This document shows positions 26,401-38,400 of a stretch of DNA of 64,000 nucleotides, piece by piece. Source of the DNA: Atrichornis clamosus (Eukaryota; Chordata; Aves; Passeriformes; Menuridae); NCBI GenBank assembly GCA_013400975.1, contig WBMZ01010303.1, forward strand, positions 1 to 64,000. The letters run 5' to 3'. Below the pieces are notes generated by a model. That model worked only from the letters and a program-made list of their open reading frames with translations. It was not told the DNA's origin and searched no databases. The first letter of the stretch is position 1. Each line of letters starts with the position of its first letter. The position numbers and the translations under genes were made by a program.

Positions 26401-29400
26401 CACGGCATCCAGCTTTGGCACCTGCTCGTACACCTCCAGCCCCACGGTTCCCAGGCCTGACAGGTAGAGAGCACTGTCCTCCCTGTGGGAAGGAAGGGCA
26501 CAGATCAGCAGGGGTCACAGCTGTCAATGCACTAATAATTCAATCCACTCCTTTAAAGATGTTCTTCAGCAGAAAAAGATATATGTGAGAGTAAATCAGC
26601 AGCACATGGGGGAAGGAGGTGATACAACTGGACAGTGCCATCAGATGGACCATCGCACGCTGCTGCCTACTGGGAGAAAACTTGTGCTGTTGGCAAGCCC
26701 CTCAAATAGTCTCCAGGCTGAAGAGTACTCAGCTCCCACTGTTACCAGCATCAGGTGTTTAGAGAGCTGGCAGGCAGAAGTCATGTTTCCATTGCCATCA
26801 CCTCCTTCAGCTCATTAATTTTAAATGTTGCAGTCCAAACTAAAAGAAAAGCCTCAAAAAAAATTTCCCTTCTCTTTACTTATCAGTGGATTTAGTGTTT
26901 GTGATGAATGGAAATTTTCATGAAATCTAAGCACTGTGTTCAACCTCACAAATACCAAACAGATTGCTGGAGTTGTCTTTCCACAATCCAGGGCCAATAT
27001 CTGATACCTCCACATTACTCTGCAAGGCTCTGGAAGGGTAAGTGGAGCATTTAGTTGTGCCAGCATACTCACTGCTAAAATACTTTTAGGCAAACATAAT
27101 ATAAAGAATAGGCACAAACAGAGCAAAAAAATTGAAGAAAACTCCACTATATGGTCACATGACTGACTTGGATCTATTTCTAAAAGCTAGTTTGCATTTT
27201 ATTTAGCAATGACATAAATGTAGAACCATATATGAGAAAAGAAATACGAGCTCTCTGTATGTTCTGCTTTTTCTGGCAAACAAACACATAAACAGAATTA
27301 TAGAACCAATGACTTTACTTGTTTTACTTGATCCAAGGATGTTTGGGTGCCAGGAAACTGTTTTTCTTACTGTTAGATATGCACAGAGAGGTTCAGGACC
27401 ACAGAATGCCTGCAAGGTGGAGACCAAGGCCCTTGAGAAGTTACCTCACATATGTATCAAGACAGAAAATTCCTCAGGACAAGAGCCTATATAACTAAGA
27501 AAGGATGGGAGTCATGAACTTCCACTCCTGCAGCACAGCCAAAGACAAAGGCAGGACATCATAGTGGGATGGGCAACTGAACCCTTGAATTTAATGTCTT
27601 TATCAAGATATGGATGGAGTATCCTTTTTATATGTGACAAAATATATCACTGGCCTCCCGAACAATTCTGGAGCCTTATTCCCAAATAAGATTCAGAATA
27701 GAGTTTGTGGAGCTACCCCTGCTATGGTTACATGGGAAACCACAGGGACCTGCAAAAATGAATGAGGAATTGGGATATTCAATTTAGGAGTAAAGTTTCT
27801 CTAACAACTGAAAACTGTCCGAAGGAGAGTGCTCTGGGCATGGAGAGCTGTTAGCTGTTGAATCAATAGCTCAGATAATCACGTCTTCCTTGCTAACATC
27901 CAGTTGAAACGCCAGTTCCCTGATCAGCCTTCAGCTTTTATAATAAAATGGGTGATTTTCTTTGCATTGTGACTGATTACTTTTGCTTTATGAAAGCAAA
28001 CATATCTCTTTGAGTGTCATACGCCATTGAGGCAAAATGGAGGAAAAGAGCAGATAAATCTAAAGACTGTAGATTGAAACAAGCATTTTTGAGCCAGAAC
28101 TAGAAACTTGGATATCTGCCTTCTAAAATCTGTGATACATCAGCAATAAAAGATGGGCTGTCAGGTTTCAGTTTCCCAAAGAAATTTTAGTGTGGCAGCT
28201 AGAAGGCTCTTTTCCCATCTGTTCCAAGTAAAGGGCTCAGAAGCTGCTGGATAGAGAGAGCAACAGACTAACCTGATCACAAATGATCAGGTCTGATCAG
28301 CATTTAGGTATGGAGTTACACAAGAAAAAGGTGGGCTCTCAAGGAAGGAGGTGTGTAATTCAGTATGCAGCACTCTGATTCACAAAGGAATCTTTCTCAC
28401 CTCATCACAGAGGTACTGAGTTACCTATTTGCAACAGTCACATTGCATTTATAATGAGATCCTAAACCCCTATAGTTAGTCAAAATTTCATGTCACCTAG
28501 GCAGCTATTAGACAGACTAAATGATTGAATTCCAATTTGAAAAATCACATTTCCTTCCTGGAATTTCCCAGGAAGCTGCAATGGGATAAAACTGCCCTTC
28601 CTCTAATTGAATTCTTGCATGGTCATTTTCATAACTCAGTATTTTAATTGCACTCAAGAAATGGGAAGAAGTGACAATGACACACCCAGCTGCAGGGCAC
28701 TGCCTGTGCAGGTACAACCAGAGACAGTCACGTAAAGTCTGCTTCAGGAAGGAGAGAAACAATTATTGGGCAAGGAGACCCAGAGACCAAATTGCTAGGG
28801 ATTTTATGCAAGCTAGAATTAAACTGAAGTAAAATGATATTTCAAAGTTCCGTTCTAATGCTTGGGAGATCATCTGGTGTGTTACAAACAGCTTTGGCAA
28901 GTGACAAAGAATATGTGTCAGACACACAGTAGAGAAGACTGGCTATCCATCTAGGCATACATTACTCTGGGAAATCTCTCCCAGTCTACACCTAACATAA
29001 TATGTTGCAGACATCCCATTTTGAAAAGGCTCACACTTGCAGTGGTGTTTTTTTCCTTTTTTTTTTTTTCCAGTGAAAAATTGCATCTGTGAGTTTTAAT
29101 TAAACATAGTAACACACTGAATAGCTGTTTCTTGTAAGCTGAAACAAATCAGAGTGCTTTTATAATACTCATGGTAGTGTGTACATTTAGAGTTTCTCAG
29201 TGCTAGATGCTCAAGTCCTACACAGGCATTGTCCCTGGAGCTTCATGAACCTGGAGAATATCTCCCTTATGTAACATAAATAATTATTTGGGGAGGAGAG
29301 GAAGATTAAACATGAAATTACAATAAACAATTAAGTTCTTATGTGCAAATGTGATAGCAGATGCAAGCCAGCTGGGAGTTAACACATCAATTGAAAAATG

Positions 29401-32400
29401 GCTGACAGAAATTTGGAAATCACAAAGTTACGGCAAACTGTGGTTTTCAAAGGAGCCTAAAAGTGTTTAAAATTCATTGGGATTTAGAGCACCTCATTCC
29501 CCACTGAAATCCCAGTCTGGGACAAGGCTGTGCAGTATCAGTTGTGCCCCTCACACCAGATATGAGAAAATCTTACAGCATTAACCTTCTCTTGCTCTAC
29601 ATTATGCCGCCGAACCCCTTGTGTTAAAGACAACGTTTATCCACCTGACTCCTAACGGAGAAACCAAAAATGAACACTAGCCTTAATGCTCTCTGTCAGA
29701 GTGCCTAAGGAAGTAACATATAGCCATTATCATACAAACCCACAGAAATTCCTAATCACAACACTTGCCTAATCTGGGGGAAGAGAACCGTGTTTCATTT
29801 TGGTTTCTATCCCCAACAGTTACAGAAAGACATGATTTGTGCCTGGGAACAGGGGAACAGGTTAGAAGAGCATTTTGATGACCTGTGATCACATTTTAAT
29901 GAAAATAATTGTTCTTGCAGGCCTGTGCAAGCATCTAATCTGATCTCTCTAGTGAGCCTGACTTTGACTTACTCTTCGAGGTAGAGGTAACCATTCTCCT
30001 GCGCCAACCTTCTGGCGTGCACCTGTGAATCCTTAGCTGCAGAGCCATAGGAAATAACCATGGCACCGTACTCGCGGCACAGCTTCACTCTGGCTGGGGA
30101 CGTGCTGGTTGGCATGATGACAAACACTGGGATACGGAGCTGGGAGGCATGGTAAGCAACAGCCATGGAAAAGTTACTGTCCGAAGTCACGATCACCCCT
30201 TTTCTTTGCTGCTCCTAAAAGACAGGGTTGTGTATTGCACATTATACAGTGTCACGGAGTTGTCCCATATGATCCTGCACCATTCTAATGATCTGACTTC
30301 CTTTCTTCCCTTTACTGATTGAATCATGATATCATGGTACAGTGTCTGTATGTCTGGTGTGATCTCAGGATTTATACACAAAGCTAAAACAGCACAAGAT
30401 CAATCCCTGTGCCTGCACTCCACTGGGTTCAATTCCTGTTCCATTGGAAAGAGCTGCAAAACTCCAGCTGATCACACAAGAGCTGGTATCTCGATCCTCA
30501 GAGCTGAAATCTCTGCCCTGCCTATATGAAATTATTTCTTTTCAGATTTTCTTTTAATAGGAGATTTAATTTATATTATTACGAAAGTGCAGGAATAGTC
30601 AGTGCTTCTGGGCTGCTGTATCATGCCTATTATAACAATTATTGCTGCAGAGACTCAATAGCCTGCTATGACAAATGATAAACAAGCTATTCATGTAATA
30701 ATACTGAAATTCATTACAAAATCAATTGGTGATCTAGATCCTTGTCATCACTCATGAATTTGGTGGTTTCAACATGTCAGAACCACAGGAAAATGCTGAT
30801 GTTTGCATTTTGCAAGCATTTCTTTTAAACATTTTTAAGAATTTCACCAGATCAGCCGACTGTAAATAAAGTAGTATTTTACATTCAGATACTTGCAGAC
30901 CTATCTGTGTTCAGTACAATGGTTCTCAAGGCAAGAAACACTGTGATTCCATGGAGATTAGAGGTAAATTTACCTTTAACTCTGCTCCATTTTTCTGAAG
31001 CAGAACTAATCTAGTTCTTTTTGAATGTTGGAATTTTATTATACCTGAGGCAATGACATCAGAAGGTAAAGTACACCTCGTTCCTTCACCGATCCTGTGT
31101 ACTGGAGGAACTCCTTCTTCAGGTAGATGTCCATTCCATACTGCTTGGACAGCCTAGAATACTGGAGAAGATAAATAATGTTATGGGGATGTACCTACTA
31201 TTAAGAAAAGTCTTCCACACCTCATCAGCTGCCTGTTGAGGCATAAATTCCACTGCTATGCACAAGCTCCAGGAAATAAAATTCATCATCTGTTTCTTTA
31301 GAAATACACGACAGCGTGTTGTTACCTACCAGGTTCTTCAGGCTTATGGAAGTTATTTTCAAACCCATAGCAGTGACATATGGACCACAAGCCATTATGC
31401 ATTCTGAAAATAGCACTTGTCAGGGTCTTACTGTTCAAATACAGATATTAAAATAAATATTTTCCATTATTTCAAAGCCCATGCTTCCAGCACTTGCCAG
31501 AACCAGATACTGAAAACTCAAAAAATAAGGTCATCATCTAATAGATATAAAAGCCACCAGAAAATTCCTCCTGGAGCCCCAATATGGTTTCTGCCACTGA
31601 TTCACTACTGAATGTTGTCTATTTTGCATCCTAAGGCCAGTACAACATTAGTAAAGACATTTCTTACTTAAAGAATGATGGAAATAATAAAAAAACATTT
31701 CCCAGGACTGCAAGTGCAAGCAGCAGCTATTTGAAAAAGCTTTGAAAAGAACAGAAAGGATGCCTGAGCTGAGGGCAATTAGCAAGCACATTATGTGTGA
31801 GGCAGTGCCCAAGTACACGATTTAAAAAAATTTTTTATGGCAAATATTTGTTAAGTTTTATAATAAGACACTCCCAGCATGCACGAACATATTATTTTCC
31901 TATTACCACATTTACTAAACCAAGAGTTTTAAAGACGATAACTTAGGAAATAGAGCTGCAGTAAGCCTGTGGGTTCCAGCTCCCTGGGCTTACTGCAGCT
32001 CTATTTCAGAATTGGCTTCATTTCCTCTATTGGCTGCCAAAGCAAATGAGGACCTGGCGATTTAGGGGATCAAGTCCTCATTTAAGATAAGTTCTAAAGA
32101 GGGACAGCTTAAAAGACAGCATGACAAAATATTTATCTCAAGCAGTATCTGGCAGTGTCATATGTGCAATGTATAGTGTACACAGTAATATGTACCGACA
32201 TGTTTTTCTGTGGGAATATCAAAGTTAATTTATATAAACTAAATATATCTGAAACAGGTACTTGCTTTAAAGTATACAGTTAAACTAAATGCTTCAGGTG
32301 AACATTTCAGGCTTTTTAGTGGATTTACAAGCATATGTTAAGTTCCTCACCCATAGGTGGGGCCAGATTCGCTATTTTGCCTCTGAAAATCCTGACTTAA

Positions 32401-35400
32401 GAGCTACCACTTGCTGCTTCTTTGCAAGTCTGTCTGAAGAACTGAAACAATGGAAAGTGCTTAGCGCACTAATGGGATAATAGTTTATATCCTAAACATC
32501 CTAATCTATGGAGAATGCCTATGCAAAATAGAACAAGAACACTACACAAGAAATACTACTAGTTCTTCACAGACAATACTGGTTTTTCTAGAGAATCTTG
32601 GATTCTAGAGTGAACAATGAGAAAAAGGATTTAAGGAGATGAATCTCATTAATTATAAAGTTGCTAAGACTCCTGTGTTTAAAAATGTGTCATTAAGTCA
32701 CTCTGTGCCACAGAGGTGGTATACTTCAGATTGATATTTTTCTTTAATTTTGACACTCAGTATTTTAATTCTTTAGGTTATCCTTTTCTTCTTCCTTTAA
32801 CTCAGGCTTTTTTTCATATAGCCTAAATATAGCAATTACTTCTAAGAAAGCAGGTGTCAGTGCTAATTTCAACCGTTCTGACCTGGTGTGTGACCTTGTA
32901 AGACTCATTGAACCAGCCTGTAAGATTTCCCTTTAGTCACCACGATCTCATCTAAGGACCCCAGATACCACGTCTAACGTACAACACACAGCACAGCCTC
33001 CATCTGGCATCCACAAAGCTCACACAAAACAGCCCTACAGCCCCGTCATCAGTAACCAAACCAGGTGTCCAATTCATCAGCAATTCCTTGTTTTCCTGTG
33101 CTCACTACCTCTGATGCTACAATTCACTCATGCTGTCATATCTCAGCTCCAAGGCAAACTCCTGCCTAAGGAACCAGGATGCTCCCTCCGTGATCTTACC
33201 TGCAGATCAGGAATCATCCTGCAAAGTGTTTCTCCATTCAATTAACTGAATGGGGTATAGTCATGGATATAGTCACTGTTTTCATCTAAACAAGTGTCCT
33301 TGAAAGGGGCTCTTGCCTCTCAGTGATGAGTTAAAATAAAGGCTGTATTTTTCTCGACACCACTCTGTGCTTTTGAATCAATGCATGAAATGGACTAATG
33401 ACTTCTGCAGGAACACTACTCCGAATAACAACAGTAACAGGCTGTTTTCACACTAAAACATATAGGGTTTTTTAGAGATACAGGTTTCCTACTATTCTGA
33501 TAATTTTAAAAGCACAGTTAATTAAAAGAGACTAAAGAAAGCGAGACTGTTTAGCTTGACCCAGTAAATGCGGAAAGGAGATACAACCGAGTTGCATAAA
33601 TCTGCCAGGGACACCCAGGACACAGGAATTCTTTGAGAGGTGTCATGGTTTAACCTCAGCTGGGAATAAACACCATCCTGCTGCTTCCTCATTAGCCCCC
33701 CGCGCCCCCAGATGCAAACTGGAAGGGTAAAAGTGAGAAATCTCATAGTTTGAGATACCAGTCTAAAATAGCAAAAAAAAAGAAAAGAAACACAATAACA
33801 ACAACAACAACAACAACAACAATGTAATTAAAAGGAAAATAACAAAGAGATAAGACCCAAGAAAGATAACTTATGCAATTGAAAACACTTGCTCACCACC
33901 AAGCAGCCAACAACCGGCCAGGCCCTGAGCCGCAGGCCCTCCAGCCAACTTTCCACCTCATTTTATTGCTGAGCACCATGTCATATGGTATGGGATATCC
34001 CTCGGCTCAGCAACTGTGTCCCCTCCCAACTCCTCGTNCTCAGCAACTGTGTCCCCTCCAGCTGTGTCCCCTCTCAACTCTTCGTGCATCCCCAGCCTTC
34101 TCACTGGTGGGGTGAGGTGAGAAGCAGAACAGGCCTTGACTCTGTGTAAGAACTGCTCAGCAGTAACAAAAACACCTCTGTATTATCAACAATATTTTCA
34201 TCAGAAATCCAAGACACAGCCCCATACCAGCTACTGTGAAGAAAATGAACTCTACCCCAGCCAAAACCAGCAAAAGTGGCAAAACTGTCTGAGAACAAAA
34301 AGTGTTAACTGGCCAGAGAGCTTAACAACTTGTGAGCAGAAGCACCATCAGTTTATGAAAAACAGATACATGAAGGAGCAAAAGACAAACTGGACTCTGT
34401 GGTGCAGTCTTGCTGCATTAGGATGTGTTGATTGGTTAATTTTCAGAGTGGAAGCCATTCCTTGGGAGCAAGTAGATGGCTCAGGGATGGGGCCAAGACG
34501 AACTTTACTAGTTCTGAGCTATTGGTGGGATCCATCTGAGCTAAAGGTGTGAATGAGGCCCTTCAGCAACCCTCACAGCCCAGGCTGCTGCAGTCTTGCA
34601 CTGGCAGATGTACAGAGGACTACCCTGTAACTGTCTGGCAGAAGTGCACAACGCCATGAGCTGCAGGGAACAAAGATCCAGGCTATCAAAAGGCAAAGAT
34701 TTAGCTAGTTCTGCTTTCCGAATTGAGCCATGACATTCTCACTCTCCCTGTTCAGAGACCTACTTTTGTACAGTAAGATTAAACCCATCTAACAAATATG
34801 ACCAGAGTTGTCAAATACAGAGGAGTACACTGCAATATAAATGCAAATCTCTTCCTGGAACAGTCTCTCCACCTCCTGCATCCTGGCCAAATCTTTTGAG
34901 CCATCCCTGAACTGTCTTGTACCATGTCCTTTGACAAAACACACTTCTTCAGTAATGTGCCACAAAAAGCATAGCTATCCTTATTTTGGGAACTCTAGGC
35001 TAAAACAACTCACAGTGAAAGTAGTTAGGATGTCTCTGGGTCAGCAGGCACCATCTGGGAACAAGGACTACTGCTGCACCTTGAGGACCCAACCACTTCA
35101 CTCCAGGGACTGCTCACCCCAAGCAGGGACTGAGTTGCAAAGTCCTATCCCTGTGCATGCCATAAAAAACAATTCACAAGAATTCATTGAGCAAGTGATT
35201 TGGGGCTGCTGCTAGGAATTGCCATGACACTCTCTTCATCCACTAAAGGGAAAAGAGGAGATTAGCCACAGAGTGCCAAGAGTGGCCTTCTTGAAGAGAT
35301 CCCAACAGTAGGAATACACTATGAAACAGTGTAGAAATACAGAACAGCTTGCCACTGTACTTCTCTAATGCTTTAGCAGGTGCTTGTACACGGACGGGAG

Positions 35401-38400
35401 TACCTCAGTCGTGTCGATGCATACACTGATCGACAGGTGCACAAGTTTGTGTGCATCTATCTTAACATCCCTGTCTTGCTGAAGACACACGTGGCAGAAC
35501 CACCCAGCCTCTCCAGGGTGGCCTGACTGAGAAGGGAGATCTATACCTTTAAACTCTCCAGATACGAGAGCTGGTTCCAAACCAGAGCCTCCTACAAGAC
35601 TGCTTACCCAAACACTGGTAGTCTGCCGTTTCCAACTCAGGTTCCTGGTAGCAAGAGTTTTTCACTGGGAGCATAATACCACAGTGCATTTGTGGTATCA
35701 GTGTTTATCCAGTGTATTTGTGGCACAGTGGTTTATCCTTTGTTTACAGGTCACTGCAATCTTTGAGGATTTAGGTTAGTGTAAACGGATAAGAAGAAAA
35801 TTATTATTGACAGTTAAATACAACTAATATGAACATGGGCCGTCTTACACACATCCCTATGCAACAATTCACACACACTCTTCCTTCATTTCTGATCAAC
35901 TTCGATAAAGAAAAAGAAAAGAAACATTGAGAGAACACAAAACCATGAAGACTCCCTACCATGCAGGGGGTTTTCTGAACACCGCACTGGATTTTGAAGG
36001 CTGCTGCACTAATATCTTCAAATCGAATCAGCTTGTTACAGCTTGCCAGGCTGGTCCTACTGCTTGGCTGAGGGATGCGGGAAAGGGCATCCCTAAGTAA
36101 CTCCTCATTTCGGCTCACTATCTTCATTTCCCAGGTCTTCACCTCCCCATTCAGGTAATCCTCCTCACCAAAATCCTTCAGTCTCTCAGGGTTGATAGAG
36201 GGTGCCTTCTGCCCAATAAGGCCATTTCTTATTGGCCCATCCTTGCAATAGTGAAGATCACAAAGTGCCGGGATATCTTGTTTCTTTATTTTATTGTCAT
36301 CCCTAAAAACAAATGAAAGAAACTTGTTAGAAAAGCATGGATGATTAAAGGCTTGATGTTTAGTATTGAAGGATGCACATCCCAGTTGCTCTTGGCAAGC
36401 CTCAAAGGGGCAGACTGAATTTGCTGTCACACCACCTATCTTTAGGTGCACTGAAAGATACTGTAACCTTCCAGCTGTTGGAAAAGCCACAAATAACCTG
36501 ACGTGTGGGCAAACTGGGAAACTGTTATACCCAAGAAAATAAGAAATATATAATCTGTGTTGTCTGGACAGGCAGACCTCGCTTAGTCCTCAGTACTCAA
36601 CCAGCAACGATCCTAGTTCAGTGCTTCCAAAAATTTTGGAATAACTGGAATTGTATTTTCTGTCTGCAATTCTGTCTTTTTCAAAAAAGGCAAACGGCTG
36701 CTGCAGGCCATTCCCATAAACTACTAATAGGAGTAACAAATGTCAGCACACCATACATAAGAGCTCTGCTCTCTGCCCTTGCATACCTGCAGAGCATGCT
36801 CTTGACAGCCAGCAGCTGCCTCATGACTGGAAGGAAATGACTTTGATAAGAGATAACAATTATATCCTCCTACAGAGCTAAAGAATTGGGTCTCCTGATC
36901 TGTGAGTTAACACTTCATAGATAAACACACGTGTAGATAAGACAGAACTGTGATGCCACAAAAGCCTCCTGCTCCAAGAAACTTAGGAGAGACAACACTG
37001 CTACAAAAATTTGCCAGTTTTCCTACCTGCACCTGCCTGACTCCATGGTCCACATGATTCAGTTCACAAGGAACAACATATTGTAGTGCAGGAGTTTGTA
37101 GTCCTATTAACAAATACATGCAAAACTTGTGGGACTTCTTGGAATTTAGAGAGTAACGTGGGGGAAAGGGAGCATTAAGCAGAAGATGAGTGATTTGGAA
37201 AAGAGCTGGTACTATCCCTAGTCTGTGGCTATGATTACACAGATAGTATAAGCTCCTCTTACATGAGTCAATATTAATCTATTTGGTAGAAATGGTTTTT
37301 TAATAAACAAAAATGTTAAATTATGTCAGAGATTTCAGTATTATCTCCAAGAAAAATATTTACCTTTTTCCTAAAATAATTTGGGTTTAAGTTATGCGGT
37401 TATTCATCAGCAGGGCTAGCTAAAGAAAATGTTTTACAGCAGCGATCAGCACTGTAATACACTTTGCAATAATTTCCAAAAAGAATTTTTAAATATTTAG
37501 AAACATCTGTTTTTTGAGCAATTGCCCCACTTTGGGCAGTATAATCCATTTTCTTGATGGGATCAATAATCTGTGCCAGTAGCTCTGCTTCTTATTACAC
37601 TTCCAATTTTTCCACTGAGGAATTCACATAACAATATGGGCAACATGAAATGTTTTATTATTAGAATCAAGTATTGTACCAGTAGCATCAATCATTCTGT
37701 ATATCCTCACAGGAAACAATTTTTGTAGCAAGGTCTACTCCTCCAAAATTAATGAGAACACGATTTTTCTAAGATAAATAAATACAGTATATAAACATTT
37801 GTAACTCGTTTATGTTGAAACTTGTGATTTAAAATATTTTCTCAATACGGTGTCTTAAAGCTGATGCAACCAAACAGCAGGCATTCCACTTTCAAATCAA
37901 ATAACTTATCAAGTAGTTCCATTCTGTACTTTTCTGCAGTTCTGCTCCACTGGGGTTTAACAGCTGGAACACTTCATAAAGATGTTAAGCTTCCAGTGTC
38001 AGTTCTGGTGCATATTAGTCTGCTTAATGCAAAGCTGAGAATCAGATCAGACTGTCTCCCTGTGAACTTGTTACAGCACCACACCCAGCGAAAACAACAG
38101 CAGCATCATCTAGGAGGCCACAACACTGTTAGAGTTCATTCCATACTTCTCCCTTATGAAAAAAATATTTTCCATCTCACAGATGCCCAAAAACACTCCA
38201 AAAAGAGGAGAACATATATGTCTTGTTTCTAAACATGTTATCTAAAAATTTTAGCAAGCATTAACAATGAATTATATTTCTTGCACTAGAAATGGGTTGA
38301 AAGGGTATATGTAGGGTAAAAGAAAATAGGCAGATCAAAAATTTGTGATTTTTATGGGTGAATTTTTTACTACCAACTGCCATTTGAGATGGAAGAAAAA

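Larger units (their letters stand above)
31162..35959 (-). other. Intron 3 of the dehydratase-like gene (4.8 kb)
   Basis: It contains the inverted repeat at 31947 and the LTR at 33641. Exons 3 and 4 join in phase 0, so no coding exon is missing. The stretch 34273-35959 shows nothing identifiable. Confidence 0.7.

Noticed and set aside
28271..28292. Short inverted repeat acctgatca/tgatcaggt
   Set aside because: Nine-bp arms with a four-base loop are expected by chance in a window of this size.
34136..34552. 138-codon frame at the edge of the LTR
   Set aside because: It starts inside the solo LTR and continues into unrelated sequence. It is not a retroviral gene or a host exon.
14398..36302. 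Assignment to known SDS, SDSL or SRR
   Set aside because: The anchor, the long linker, the altered glycine loop and the C-terminal ACT-like tail do not fit these soluble enzymes of about 330-340 residues, and the synteny differs.
35804..36490. 228-codon frame that includes exon 3 of the dehydratase-like gene
   Set aside because: The frame runs through both splice sites. Only 35960-36302 shows family similarity, and the rest is intron read-through.
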